A DNA stretch of 58,193 nt from DATKLX01 sp035542155. Lineage in GTDB: Bacteria; Chloroflexota; Anaerolineae; Anaerolineales; Anaerolineaceae. Made by a program: the position numbers and the translations under genes. Below, one piece after another: positions 40,558-49,782 of this stretch. The stretch lies in contig DATKLX010000077.1 in the NCBI GenBank assembly GCA_035542155.1, positions 1-58,193 on the forward strand, written 5' to 3'. The notes under the pieces are model-generated. The model had not been told where the DNA came from, ran no database searches, and saw nothing but the letters and a program-made list of their open reading frames with translations. Position 1 is the first letter of the stretch; the number at the start of each line of letters is the position of its first letter.

Positions 40558-42349
40558 ATTCTTGCTGGTTGCCGGGGCCGGTCTGACCGCGATCCTGGCC
40601 GGCTGCCGGGACTGGTTGGATCCAGATCTCGCGCCACTGCCCACCTCCTCGCCTCCCGGGACGCCCACCGCGACCCCCGAGCCGACCGCGACTCTTACGG
40701 TAACCCCTACGCCCACCGAGCCGCCGCTGGTCCCGGTCGCCTTCTTTGACGATTTTAGCGACCCGCGACCGGCGGGCGCGGTGGACGGCACCCTGGCAAC
40801 AGACGGCCGATCGGCGCGCCGGGTCCCCAGCGACAGCGCCGGCCAGGTAGCTATCGCGGACGGCCTGTTGCGCATCACCGGCGAGCCGCCGGTCGCCGCG
40901 GACCCGCTCGTCTATGCCAGTTTCGCATTGCCCTGTGCGGCCGGCCAGGTGGCCGGGGCTCGCTTCAAGGTGGGCGGCCATCGGGCGCTTTCGCGTTTGG
41001 GCGTGCTCCTCCCGTCTGGAGCGCCCATCGCCGCGCTGCGCCGGGAGGCCTACGAAGGCGCGGGCGGGGTCCTCCAGGTTGCGTCCCGAACGGCGGCTTC
41101 CCTCAACCTGTACAGCGGCTGCTGGTACGACCTGGCCCTGTTTTTCCGGGGGAACCAGGTTGCCCTGGCCCTCAACGACGGCGCCGGCCTGGAGCTCGTT
41201 CAGCTTGGCGCGCTGGACGACCGCGAGACCAAAGGCCTCATGGGATACATAGGGTATGCCGGTTTGCCTGGCGACAGCCAGGACGCAAGCGTGGATTTCT
41301 GGTACGCCCTGGCTCAGCCTTATTTTCCGCCCACAATCGCGACCGAAGCTGCACCCGGCGGCAGCTATGAAACCGACCTGGGCACCAACGCCGCCTGGGT
41401 CGAGGTCAACATCACCCGCGCCGGTGGGGCGGCGGGGCTGCGCGTCCGCTCCGCGGATGCGGTGGGCGAATATCGGGTCTACCTGGATGAGCGAGGAGTC
41501 TTCCTGGACCAGGTGATCGAGGGGGTCGTCAAGCCGCTTGCGACCCACGCGGTGGAGTACCGCCCCGGCGCGGCCCTCGCCGTTCGCTTTGATGAGCTCA
41601 CCCTGACCATCTACTATGATGGCCAACTGGTGGGCAAGCCCAACCTCAAGATCGGCGCGACCCAGATGATCGCCGCGACGCGGGCAGGGATCTACGCAAC
41701 CGGCGCGGGCAGCACTTTTTCGGAATTCAATGCCTTCCCGGTGCGGCTCGACCCACCCGCTTCCGTCCGCGAGCGCCTGCTGGCCTCCCGCCAGGTCCTC
41801 TGCCTGGGGGACAGCCTGACCAACGGCGACCTGGCTAGCGGCTATCAAAACAGCTTGCGGAAAAGCCTGGGGGATGGCTGGGTTACGGTGGACTGCGGCG
41901 TGGGCGGTCAAGTCACCTACCAGATGCTCTCCCGCCTCCCAACCCATCTGGCCCATTACCGCCCGGCGGTGGTGGTGGTGATGGGTGGGACGAACGATGT
42001 CTACAGCCGCTTCAGCGCGAGCCTGGTCAAATCCAACCTGCAGAAGATCTATACCGCTGCCCGCCAGGCCGGTGCGCGCGTCGTCGCGGTGACCATCCCA
42101 CCCCTGGCGACTGCCAAAGGCTGGACCGAGGAACAGCAGACCAGCCTGCAAACCATCAATGCCTGGATCATGGGAGATTCAGTAGAGACCGCCCGGGACG
42201 TCGATTTTCGCATCGATTCGTACGTCGTCCTGGCGGATCCCCGCACGCGGGGCCTGGCCTCCCAGTACGACGTGGGCGACCACATCCACCTGAATGGCCC
42301 GGGATACCAGGTGCTTGCGGAAGCGATCTATCTTGGCGTAAAGTGGTGA
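40544..42349 (+). CDS. SGNH/GDSL esterase lipoprotein with N-terminal beta domains
   Basis: A 601-residue exported lipoprotein. The N-terminus MNRRKFLLVAGAGLTAILAGC has a twin-arginine-like start and a lipid Cys at 21. A Thr/Pro linker follows, then two concanavalin/laminin-G-like beta domains (about 65-410). The C-terminal SGNH hydrolase shows block I VLCLGDSLTNG with Ser424, block II GVGGQ, block III VVMGGTNDVYS with Asn484, and block V DHIH with Asp579 and His582. All catalytic residues are present. It may remove acyl groups from an envelope glycan. The gene ends six bases before the convergent kinase gene. Confidence 0.92.
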   Translation: MNRRKFLLVAGAGLTAILAGCRDWLDPDLAPLPTSSPPGTPTATPEPTATLTVTPTPTEPPLVPVAFFDDFSDPRPAGAVDGTLATDGRSARRVPSDSAGQVAIADGLLRITGEPPVAADPLVYASFALPCAAGQVAGARFKVGGHRALSRLGVLLPSGAPIAALRREAYEGAGGVLQVASRTAASLNLYSGCWYDLALFFRGNQVALALNDGAGLELVQLGALDDRETKGLMGYIGYAGLPGDSQDASVDFWYALAQPYFPPTIATEAAPGGSYETDLGTNAAWVEVNITRAGGAAGLRVRSADAVGEYRVYLDERGVFLDQVIEGVVKPLATHAVEYRPGAALAVRFDELTLTIYYDGQLVGKPNLKIGATQMIAATRAGIYATGAGSTFSEFNAFPVRLDPPASVRERLLASRQVLCLGDSLTNGDLASGYQNSLRKSLGDGWVTVDCGVGGQVTYQMLSRLPTHLAHYRPAVVVVMGGTNDVYSRFSASLVKSNLQKIYTAARQAGARVVAVTIPPLATAKGWTEEQQTSLQTINAWIMGDSVETARDVDFRIDSYVVLADPRTRGLASQYDVGDHIHLNGPGYQVLAEAIYLGVKW

Positions 42350-42355
42350 AGAAGT

Positions 42356-43237
42356 TTAACCGCCCATGCGTTCCAGGACGGCATCCAGTGTTCCGGAAAA
42401 GGGATAGGGTTTTTCTAGCTTCATAGAGGTCAGAACCGCGGCGAAACGCAGCGCGTCTTCCGGATCGTGGTCGAGCCGCCGCGCCAGGTACGCGCCAAAA
42501 GCTGTGTCGCCGCGCCCCGTGCGCCCGGCCTGGCTGTGGTTGGTCAGGGCTTCCTGGAAATATTCCCCATTTGCCCACGCCAGAATTCCATCGGCCCAGG
42601 TAATGATCCCCTCCGGGCAGCCCCAGGCGGCAATGACTTTGGCGGCCTTGAGCGGGTCATCCGTCCCCGTCAGAACCAGGGCCTCGTTGATATCCAGTTT
42701 GGAGCAGGCAATCTGGCTGGCGATTTCCCTTTTGGAAGCCACATCCCCCATAGAAATCTCCCCTGTGATCAGGTCGACCTGGCGGACCGAGCTTTGCCAG
42801 TCGTACGCCACGCGGTGGCCGCGCTTCAAGAGGCTTTCCAGCAGGTCCGGGGGAAACTCCTGGTCGGATATTCCGGCGAGGACCATCCAATGGGTGACCA
42901 GCTTCGGAATTTCCACCAGCGAGAACATCCCCGCGTTGCGGACCAGGGTAAACATACGCTCGTCTGGATCGGACGAGAGGTGCACGATCCGGCTGTAGCT
43001 GGTTTCGAGAGCGGGAACCGCGTATACATCCACCAGCGCGGAGGTGAGCGGATCGAGGAGGTTTTCGTCCTGCGGCGAGAGGCGCACGACCGCCGCTGTT
43101 AATTTTCCCATTCGTCCCACGGTGATGGCCCCCCATAACACCGCTCCGCCAGGGGCAATTTTCACCTCACCCTGGGTGGGTTGGATTTCATCAAAACACA
43201 CGTGACCAATAAATACAATATCGTAATAATCAGCCAT
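42356..43237 (-). CDS. PfkB family carbohydrate kinase
   Basis: A ribokinase-fold sugar or nucleoside kinase of 293 residues. The N-terminal part has DIVFIGHVCFDEI and KIAPGGAVLWGAI, which correspond to PfkB signature 1 with the substrate-binding GG. Near the C-terminus, GRTGRGDTAFGAYLARRLD holds the catalytic aspartate and the anion hole (GxGD). AAGGAG precedes ATG 43237, and the open frame above it adds nothing recognisable. The natural substrate is unknown. A possible -10 (TATACT, 43355-43350) lies about 110 bases upstream. Confidence 0.92.
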   Translation of the reverse strand: MADYYDIVFIGHVCFDEIQPTQGEVKIAPGGAVLWGAITVGRMGKLTAAVVRLSPQDENLLDPLTSALVDVYAVPALETSYSRIVHLSSDPDERMFTLVRNAGMFSLVEIPKLVTHWMVLAGISDQEFPPDLLESLLKRGHRVAYDWQSSVRQVDLITGEISMGDVASKREIASQIACSKLDINEALVLTGTDDPLKAAKVIAAWGCPEGIITWADGILAWANGEYFQEALTNHSQAGRTGRGDTAFGAYLARRLDHDPEDALRFAAVLTSMKLEKPYPFSGTLDAVLERMGG

Positions 43238-43424
43238 GGGCTCCTTATACGATCTTGCGCAAATACCGAATAACAGGCCGTGCTGCCTTGCTGGCTTTCC
43301 CACTCAAAGGCCAAAAGAGCCAGGGGTTTCCACCGCTAACTCCTTAACTAGTATACTCGCAAATTCTTTTTTTAGAACTGGAGACTTTCACCCATCCACA
43401 GACAACATTGTACAAAAATGCTGC

Positions 43425-44504
43425 CTATTGCATGGATTTTGTGCGGCTGCTGGCGCCCCACAGGAAGAGATTGAGCGGGACCCGCTGGTGTTCGCGATTG
43501 TGATCGCTGAGCGCCGTGCGGATGCGTTGTACGGTTTCTTCCATCGTTCCCGAATCGCCGCCCGGAACCAGGACGGCAAACTGGCGGTCGTCCAATCGCG
43601 CGATGACGTCAGTCTCACGACTGGCGGCTTTGAGCACGCCGGCGGCTCTGCGCAGGTATTCATGAGCGATGCGTGGATCGAACCCCTCCAGGTTGATCTC
43701 GGGATGGTCGACCAGGACCATTACCAGGCTGAAAGCGCGGGGAGCAATCTGCTCCATGGTGGCCAGCTCGGATTCGAAAAACGCCTGGTTATAGAATCCG
43801 GTCAGTGAATCGCGCATGCTGGCCTCCCACAGCTCTTGCTGGGCCTGGCGGTAGGTGGCCAGGTTATTAAGCCAGTGCTGCAGGACCACTTCGGGAGAGT
43901 TTGAGCTGTACGACGCTTCGTAGGGGATGTAATAAAAATTTTCGAACACGCTGTCGCACTGCGCCAGCAAAGGGTGGTGAGCGATCAGGTTGAGCTGAAA
44001 ATCGTAAGAAACCTGCCTGCGGTCATATTCACACACCAGGGCAAACGGCTGCTGGCGGATCATCTTATCCACGTTGATTTCAAATTGGATCATTTGGTCC
44101 GAGGTGGCGATCTCTTTGGTGACCGATGTCAGATTGGCGACCAATCGCAGCAAGCGGTATCCCCCGCGCCGGGTGGCCGCAGCCTCCCCATGGAAATGGC
44201 GCAAAAAGACCTCGGGGTGCTGGCAGAGTTCGGACCAATCCAACTGGCCGCGCAGGTCAAGGATCCGCAGGCGGTCGCGCTGGATCGCCGCCCGAGTCTC
44301 AGGCAAAATCCCCCAGGAGCGCTGGAAAGCTGCCTCTGTTTCATCTGAGTCCAGAACAAAAACGATTTTCTCGCCGTGGACGAGAGCCTGGTGGAGAGAG
44401 ACGATGGCCCAGGAGCGGTAGTCTTCTTCCCGGTCGTAGAGGAAGCATAAATGATCGCCTGGCTCGAGGCCGGACTGGTCGATGGTGGCGTACACGTTCC
44501 TCAT
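43425..44504 (-). CDS. MEDS sensory domain fused to a degenerate GGDEF domain
   Basis: A 359-residue cytoplasmic protein. Residues ~10-170 form a MEDS (DcmR-type) domain: GLEPGDHLCFLYDREEDYRS, then HGEKIVFVLDSDETEAAF, which is a RecA/KaiC-related fold. After a linker (VVLQHWLNNLATYRQAQQELWEASM) comes a GGDEF-like domain starting DSLTGFYNQAFFESEL. The catalytic GGDEF motif is replaced by LDDRQF (ARLDDRQFAVLVPGG), so diguanylate cyclase activity is unlikely. It is probably a signal receptor or scaffold. It is a single gene with its own promoter. Confidence 0.9.
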   Translation of the reverse strand: MRNVYATIDQSGLEPGDHLCFLYDREEDYRSWAIVSLHQALVHGEKIVFVLDSDETEAAFQRSWGILPETRAAIQRDRLRILDLRGQLDWSELCQHPEVFLRHFHGEAAATRRGGYRLLRLVANLTSVTKEIATSDQMIQFEINVDKMIRQQPFALVCEYDRRQVSYDFQLNLIAHHPLLAQCDSVFENFYYIPYEASYSSNSPEVVLQHWLNNLATYRQAQQELWEASMRDSLTGFYNQAFFESELATMEQIAPRAFSLVMVLVDHPEINLEGFDPRIAHEYLRRAAGVLKAASRETDVIARLDDRQFAVLVPGGDSGTMEETVQRIRTALSDHNREHQRVPLNLFLWGASSRTKSMQ

Positions 44505-44603
44505 GCGGACAGAACCCCCTAACTGCGGCTAAGAATGGTTATGAGCGGGGCAACAGCAACTCGATGATTGCCAGCTTGTGGAAGTTCCCTTTCCACGGTA
44601 TCC

Positions 44604-44631
44604 ATTATATCTGATTCAATCACATTTACAA
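44604..44631 (-). promoter_or_regulatory. Promoter of the MEDS-GGDEF gene
   Basis: On the minus strand TTGTAA (44631-44626), 16 bases, then TATAAT (44609-44604) lie about 100 bases before the start codon. Confidence 0.65.
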
Positions 44632-44729
44632 CCGAATCGGAATAAAAATTACGTAAAGCTCCCCCGAATCACCACGGGAGAGGAATACCAGGACGGTGTT
44701 GCAAGAAGGATGCCAGTTCTTCTGGGCTT

Positions 44730-45356
44730 CTACTGGGCTGCCAGCTCAGCATCGGCAGGCATACCTGGTTTGAGCGCCAGATCCGGGTTGTCCAGCGTCA
44801 GGTGCATGGCGTAGACCGTATCCTTGCGCCCCTGCACGGTCTGCACGTTGCGCGGGGTAAACTCAGCCTGGTCGGCGATGTAGGTTACGGTCCCGGTGAA
44901 GATCCGCTCGGGGAACGAATCGACCGTGACCGGGATTGTCTGGCCCAGGTTGATCTGCCCGTAGCGGGCTTCAGGGACGTATACGGTGAGGGTGACACTG
45001 CTCAAATCGGCAACGGTGAACAGGGTGCCGCCCGGGGCGCAGATTTCACCCGGCTCGACGACCCGGGCCAGGATGACCCCATTGATTGGCGAGCGCACCG
45101 GATCGGTGTAACCACTGGGAACACCTGCCGCCGGGCGAACCTCGGCGAGAATGTCGCCCTTCGCGACCGTTTGTCCCTCGGCGGCGTATACCTCTTCTGC
45201 CAGGCCGCCCAACTGCGACCCCACGTGGATCTGGGTGGCTTCGATGGTCCCGGATACGATCAGGCGCTGGCTCTGGCTCCGGTTGCGCAGGCTGTAATAG
45301 ACGCCGGCGGCCACAAGCAGGATCAAAACGATGATCGGGATTAAGGTTCTGCGCAT
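44730..45356 (-). CDS. Short HlyD-type adaptor of an ABC exporter (YbhG-like)
   Basis: A membrane-fusion/adaptor protein of 208 residues: one N-terminal membrane helix (TLIPIIVLILLVAAGVYY), a lipoyl-like pair of half motifs (GTIEATQIHVGSQLGG and SPINGVILARVVEPGEIC) and a beta-barrel end. The end carries AEFTPRNVQTVQGRKDTVY, a stretch shared with YbhG-type adaptors. The long coiled-coil hairpin of ordinary HlyD proteins is missing. GGAGGAG precedes the ATG. It is the last gene of the exporter operon, 14 bases after the first adaptor. An imperfect CTCCCG/CGGGGGAG hairpin downstream (near 44660-44680) may end the transcript. Confidence 0.9.
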   Translation of the reverse strand: MRRTLIPIIVLILLVAAGVYYSLRNRSQSQRLIVSGTIEATQIHVGSQLGGLAEEVYAAEGQTVAKGDILAEVRPAAGVPSGYTDPVRSPINGVILARVVEPGEICAPGGTLFTVADLSSVTLTVYVPEARYGQINLGQTIPVTVDSFPERIFTGTVTYIADQAEFTPRNVQTVQGRKDTVYAMHLTLDNPDLALKPGMPADAELAAQ

Positions 45357-45370
45357 GGCTCCTCCGCAAA

Positions 45371-46759
45371 TCAATGGGATGGATTCAGGATGACCAGATC
45401 GCCGGCGTGAACGTCTCCGTCCAGCACCTCGCGCTGGTGGTTGGCCTGGATCCCCAGGCTGATGGGGACCGGGACGGGCGAGCCGGACTTGAGCAGATAT
45501 ACAACCGGTTTGCCGGCCTGGGTGCGGATCGCTCCTTCAGGGATCAGAATGGCCTGTTTGGGTTGGGTCAGGGCGATAGTTGCGATCAGGGTCATCCCGG
45601 GGCGGATTTCCGTACTCTTGTCGGTCACTTGAATGCTGACCCCATAATTTACCACCCCGGCAATCGTTTTGGCGGCCCAGGAGACCTCGGTGACCTGGCC
45701 GGCCAATCCTTTTCCCGGGATTGCGTCGAGGGAGAGGGTTGCGGTCTGGCCGGGCTGCACGCGGTTGATCTCCGCCTGGGGAACGAGCACGTCGACGTAC
45801 AGGCGGCTTAGGTCGTCGAGCTGGAAGGCCAGCGCGCCCGGCGTGATCTCGTCCCCGGCTTTACTGCTCACGACGGTCAGGGTGCCATCAAAGGGGGCGG
45901 TGATGCGGGCCAGGTTCAGGGTCGCCTGGATCGCGTCGACCCGGGCCTGGGCTGCGGCGATATCTTTTGGGTCGGTCCCATTCCTAAGCCGCTCCCATTC
46001 GCGCTGCGCATCTTCCAGCCTGGCCTGGGCCACGGCTACTGCGGCATCGGCTTCGGCGATGTCCTTGGGGTCAGCCTTGCCCTTATACCAGTTGAGGTTG
46101 ATCTGGGCTTTGTCGCGTTTTTTCTTGGCATTTTCCAGGTTCGCCAGCGCCAGGGCGCGAGTGGGATCGTCTTCGGGGCGCGACGAGACGGTATCGTAGT
46201 AGCCCTGCAGCCGGTCGACTTCGTCCTGGGCGAGGATGTAGCCGGCGTTCGCCGCGGCGACCTGGTCGGCTGTCGAGCGGTAGTCCAGGTTGGTGCGGTG
46301 CTGCTGGGCGTCGTCGAGGGCGTTGAACGCCTGAGTGACGGCGAGCTGAGCTTGCGCCCGGGCGCTGGCCGAATCGCGCAGGTTGTCCAGCGCGCGTTGG
46401 GCGGCAACCAGGTCGGAGCGGGCCAGGATCACGTTCTGGGGCAGGGAGGTCGCGTCCAGGGTCGCGAGCACCTGCCCGGTCTGGACGGTCTGGCCCACCT
46501 CGAAGTTCACCTTGCTGACCGTGCCGGTCGTCTGCCAGGGAAGGACCGCGGTCTGGTTGGCGCGCACAGCGCCGCGAGCGGTGACGCTGGCGGTCAGGTA
46601 CCCCTGCGCGACCTTCACCGTCTGGTACACCGGCGCAGGCGAGGTCGTGGCGGGCGCGGGCTGGAGTTTGGGCAGCAGATATACCGTCCCTGCCACCAGC
46701 AGCGCGACAATGACAAGGATCGGAATGATCATCCTGATCCGGCTGGTATGGTTCTTCAT
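45371..46759 (-). CDS. HlyD/MacA-type periplasmic adaptor
   Basis: A 462-residue adaptor anchored by one N-terminal helix (IRMIIPILVIVALLVAGTVYLL). It has a lipoyl domain split around a long helical hairpin: ARGAVRANQTAVLPWQTTGT, a coiled coil from about 105 to 260 rich in Ala/Gln/Asp (LRDSASARAQAQLAVTQAF), then DAIQATLNLARITAPFDGTL. The beta-barrel and membrane-proximal parts follow. The start has GGAGGTGAT, close to a perfect anti-Shine-Dalgarno match. It probably links the ABC permease to the cell surface or a partner channel. Confidence 0.93.
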   Translation of the reverse strand: MKNHTSRIRMIIPILVIVALLVAGTVYLLPKLQPAPATTSPAPVYQTVKVAQGYLTASVTARGAVRANQTAVLPWQTTGTVSKVNFEVGQTVQTGQVLATLDATSLPQNVILARSDLVAAQRALDNLRDSASARAQAQLAVTQAFNALDDAQQHRTNLDYRSTADQVAAANAGYILAQDEVDRLQGYYDTVSSRPEDDPTRALALANLENAKKKRDKAQINLNWYKGKADPKDIAEADAAVAVAQARLEDAQREWERLRNGTDPKDIAAAQARVDAIQATLNLARITAPFDGTLTVVSSKAGDEITPGALAFQLDDLSRLYVDVLVPQAEINRVQPGQTATLSLDAIPGKGLAGQVTEVSWAAKTIAGVVNYGVSIQVTDKSTEIRPGMTLIATIALTQPKQAILIPEGAIRTQAGKPVVYLLKSGSPVPVPISLGIQANHQREVLDGDVHAGDLVILNPSH

Positions 46760-46777
46760 CGCATCACCTCCAAAAGC

Positions 46778-47698
46778 TTATTTCCCAATCAACGCCATAA
46801 ACACATCCTCCATCTCGGGCAAGGCGGGCTGGACCTCGGCTGCGGGGATGCCGCCCGCAGCGAGGTAGGCGCTCAAATCGGCCTGGCCCAGATCGGGATC
46901 GGTCAGTGCTCGCAGATGGTCTCCGGCCAGGGAGGCGCGCTTCACGCCGGGCATGATTGCCAGCCGGTCCAGCGCCGGGAGGAGCAGGCCTGGCTGGGCG
47001 GCATCGAGCAGGATCTCCCAGATCCGGCCGGGCAGCGCCGTCTTCAGCCGGGTGGGAGCGTCCAGGGCGAGCAGCTTCCCGCCGTTGAGGATCGCCACCT
47101 GGTTGCAGTATTCCGACTCGTCCATGTAGTGAGTGGTTACCAGAATAGTGATCCCCTCGCTGACCAGGCTGTAGATCAGGTCCCAGAATGCGCGCCGCGC
47201 GGTGGGGTCGACGCCCGAGGTAGGCTCGTCGAGGAGAAGCAGTTGCGGGCGGTGGACGATCGCCGTGGCCAGGGCGAGGCGCTGCCGCCAACCTGCCGAG
47301 AGCGTGCGCACGGGTTGCCGGGCCACGGGGAGCAGACCAAGATGGTCGAGCACCTCGTCGATCCGCCGCGCGTCGTTCACTCCATAGACCCCGGCATAAA
47401 ACTCGAGGTTCTCGCGGGCGGCCAGCTCGTTGTACAGCGCGAACTTCTGCGACATATACCCGCTCCGCACGCGCACCTCCTCCGACTGGACCGCGGCGTC
47501 GAACCCAAGAACCGTCGCCGACCCCTCGCTGGGTCGGATAATCCCCAGCAGCATGCGAATGGTGGTCGTTTTTCCCGAGCCGTTGGGGCCCAGGAAACCG
47601 ATTACCTGGCCGGGATCGACATCGAAAGAGATGTGGTCCACGGCGGTAAAGCTGCCAAAGCGGCGGGTCAGATCCCGCACGGAGATGATCGCGGTCAT
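46778..47698 (-). CDS. ABC exporter ATPase, second subunit (YbhF-like half)
   Basis: A 306-residue ABC-2 type exporter ATPase. Walker A is GFLGPNGSGKTTTIRMLLG, the signature is TLSAGWRQRLALA, with an Ala in the second position instead of Gly, Walker B is LLLLDEPTSGVDPTA, and the switch is VTTHYMDE. An extra C-terminal region (about 215-306) has the DrrA/YbhF type fold. It overlaps the other ATPase gene by four bases (ATGA). The two ATPases correspond to the two halves of E. coli YbhF, here as separate proteins. Confidence 0.93.
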   Translation of the reverse strand: MTAIISVRDLTRRFGSFTAVDHISFDVDPGQVIGFLGPNGSGKTTTIRMLLGIIRPSEGSATVLGFDAAVQSEEVRVRSGYMSQKFALYNELAARENLEFYAGVYGVNDARRIDEVLDHLGLLPVARQPVRTLSAGWRQRLALATAIVHRPQLLLLDEPTSGVDPTARRAFWDLIYSLVSEGITILVTTHYMDESEYCNQVAILNGGKLLALDAPTRLKTALPGRIWEILLDAAQPGLLLPALDRLAIMPGVKRASLAGDHLRALTDPDLGQADLSAYLAAGGIPAAEVQPALPEMEDVFMALIGK

Positions 47699-48633
47699 AC
47701 GCTCTTCACTCCCCCGGCCAGATCGATAAACACGTCCTCCAGGAGAGGCGGAATTTCCGCCAGCCGCTCGACCGTCCCCCCCGCCGCGCGGATCTGCTCG
47801 CCCAGGCGCGCCTGCACGGTCTCTGCCTGGCCCGCACGGATACGCAGGTGGAGACGGTCGCCAAACCGCTGCGCGTCCTGGACGTCCGGATCGCGGCGCG
47901 CCGCCCGGAGGAGCAGCATCTCCGGGCTTCCCGACAGTTCCAGGATCCGCCCGCGCAGCGATTCGCGCAGTCGCCGCGGCGGCCCTTCGACGATCAGCTT
48001 CCCCGCGCGCAAAAAGCCCACCCGCGAGCAGCGCACGGCCTCATCCATGTAAGGAGTGCACAACAGCACGGCGATGCCCTGCTCTCCGGCCAGGCGGATG
48101 ATCAACTGCCAGAAATCCTGGCGGGTGACCGGATCCACGCCGGTGGTGGGCTCGTCCAGTAGCAGCAGGCGCGGGCGGTTGACCAGCGCGCAGGCCAGGG
48201 AAAGCTTTTGCTTCATCCCGCCCGAAAGGTTGCGCGCCAATCGGTTTTCGAACGCCTCCAGCCCGACGAATGCCAGGATCTCGCGCGAGAGGGACAGCCA
48301 CTCGCCGCGGGCCAGGCCGCGCACTTCGGCCAGGAAGCGAATGTTTTCCAGCGCGGTCAACTCTTCGTACAGCGAGAAGTGCTGGGACAGGTAGCCAATC
48401 TGGGCGCGGGCCTGCTCAGGCTGGCGCTCGAGCGAGATCCCGCCGATCGTCACGCTTCCCGCGCCGCGCTTCACAGCGCCGCAGATCAGGCGCAGGGTGG
48501 TCGTTTTGCCGGCGCCGTCCGGTCCAACCATGCCGTAGATCTCGCCCGGGGCGATCGACAGGCTTACATCGTCCACGGCGCGCACCGCGCCGAAGGAACG
48601 GGAGAGATGGAAGGCAATCAAGGTATCAGGCAT
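47695..48633 (-). CDS. ABC exporter ATPase, first subunit (YbhF-like half)
   Basis: A 312-residue ABC ATPase. Walker A is GMVGPDGAGKTTTLRLICG, the signature is NLSGGMKQKLSLACALVNRP, and Walker B is LLLLDEPTTGVDPVT. The switch position reads CTPYMDE, with Pro where a His is usual, so hydrolysis at this site may be impaired. The start at 48633 is 11 bases after the permease stop; a longer open frame upstream is antisense-like and was rejected. It is likely to form a heterodimer with the next ATPase. Confidence 0.92.
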   Translation of the reverse strand: MPDTLIAFHLSRSFGAVRAVDDVSLSIAPGEIYGMVGPDGAGKTTTLRLICGAVKRGAGSVTIGGISLERQPEQARAQIGYLSQHFSLYEELTALENIRFLAEVRGLARGEWLSLSREILAFVGLEAFENRLARNLSGGMKQKLSLACALVNRPRLLLLDEPTTGVDPVTRQDFWQLIIRLAGEQGIAVLLCTPYMDEAVRCSRVGFLRAGKLIVEGPPRRLRESLRGRILELSGSPEMLLLRAARRDPDVQDAQRFGDRLHLRIRAGQAETVQARLGEQIRAAGGTVERLAEIPPLLEDVFIDLAGGVKSV

Positions 48634-48644
48634 CCGTTGTTTTT

Positions 48645-49778
48645 CTAATCCAGCCGCTTGCGAAAGCGCATGGCCGCCGCGGACATCACCACCAGGGCGA
48701 AGATCGAGAGGGCGATGATCTCCGGCCACAGCGCTTCCGCCCCGACCCCTTTCAGGACGATCCCACGGGCAATGATCAGAAAATAGCGCAGCGGGATCGC
48801 GTAGCTGATCCACTGGAGCACCATGGGCATGGCCGCCAGGGGGAAGAAAAAGCCGGAAAGGAAGATGGACGGCAGCACCGTGAACATGGTGGTCAGCATG
48901 GCCTCCTGCTGGGTGTTGGCCACGGTCGAGATGAGTAGCCCTATCCCCAGGGTGGTCACCAGGAACAGCGCCGCCAGCCCGAGGAAGAGGGCCAGGCTGC
49001 CGTTGATCGGCACCTGGAACACGATCACCCCCACGACGAGGATCTCGAGGGTGTCGAAGAAGGCGATCAGCACGTAGGGAGCCAGCTTGCCGACCACCAG
49101 CTCCCAGGACCGGATGGGAGTGACGATGAGCTGCTCAATCGTCCCCCGCTCCCGCTCGCGGACGATGGAAGTCGCGGTGAGCATGGTGGTGAGGAACTGC
49201 AAGATCATCCCGATCAGCCCGGGGATCATGTAATACGCGCTGACCAGCGCCGGGTTATACCAGACCTGGGTGCGCACGTCGACCGGCGGTTTGCTTGGGA
49301 TGGCGCTCTGCCCGGACCGCCCCGCGCGCTCCAGGACGATCCGCGATGATTTGGCCTGCCCGATCAGGATCGCGGCGGAGAGCGCGGTGGAGGCCACCGT
49401 CGGGTCGGAGCCATCGATGACGAATGCCACCTGCGCCACCCTGCCGGCCAGCAGCGTCTTCCCGTAGCCGGGGGGGATGATGATCCCGGCCCGGGCCTGG
49501 TTGCTGTCGATCAAGGCGCGCATCTCTTCTTCCCGGCCGACGACGTAATCCAGCCGGAAATAATCGGCGGCGCGGTAGGCGTCCAGCAGCGAGCGTGATT
49601 CCTGGGTGCGGTCCTGGTCGAGGACCGCCAGCGGCACGTTACGCACGTCGTTGGTCGCGGCGAAGCCGAGGAGAAAGAGCATCACCACCGGCATCATAAA
49701 GGTAATGGCGAGGGTACGCGGATCGCGGACGATCTGGATGAACTCTTTGCGGATGAGCGAGAGCAGGCGAAGGGTCAT
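48645..49778 (-). CDS. ABC-2 type exporter permease (YbhS/YbhR-like)
   Basis: A 377-residue ABC2_membrane permease. The N-terminal helix region is LSLIRKEFIQIVRDPRTLAITFMMPVVMLFLLGFA. A large extracytoplasmic domain follows (about 45-180), then five more membrane segments. The conserved loop SIVRERERGTIEQLIVTPIRSWELVVGKL is the hallmark of this family. Only one permease gene is present, whereas the YbhFSR system has two, so a homodimer is expected. It starts four bases after the regulator's stop. Confidence 0.93.
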   Translation of the reverse strand: MTLRLLSLIRKEFIQIVRDPRTLAITFMMPVVMLFLLGFAATNDVRNVPLAVLDQDRTQESRSLLDAYRAADYFRLDYVVGREEEMRALIDSNQARAGIIIPPGYGKTLLAGRVAQVAFVIDGSDPTVASTALSAAILIGQAKSSRIVLERAGRSGQSAIPSKPPVDVRTQVWYNPALVSAYYMIPGLIGMILQFLTTMLTATSIVRERERGTIEQLIVTPIRSWELVVGKLAPYVLIAFFDTLEILVVGVIVFQVPINGSLALFLGLAALFLVTTLGIGLLISTVANTQQEAMLTTMFTVLPSIFLSGFFFPLAAMPMVLQWISYAIPLRYFLIIARGIVLKGVGAEALWPEIIALSIFALVVMSAAAMRFRKRLD

Positions 49779-49782
49779 GGCG

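Noticed and set aside
40304..42151. A 615-codon open frame antisense to the HAD and SGNH genes, and similar long antisense frames at 38436-39617 and 36417-37586.
   Set aside because: They follow from third-position GC bias of the real genes; their translations are Arg/Gly/Asp-rich without motifs.
48634..48813. An N-terminal extension of the first exporter ATPase.
   Set aside because: It would overlap the permease gene out of frame and has no ABC-family similarity; the ATG at 48633 fits the usual start.
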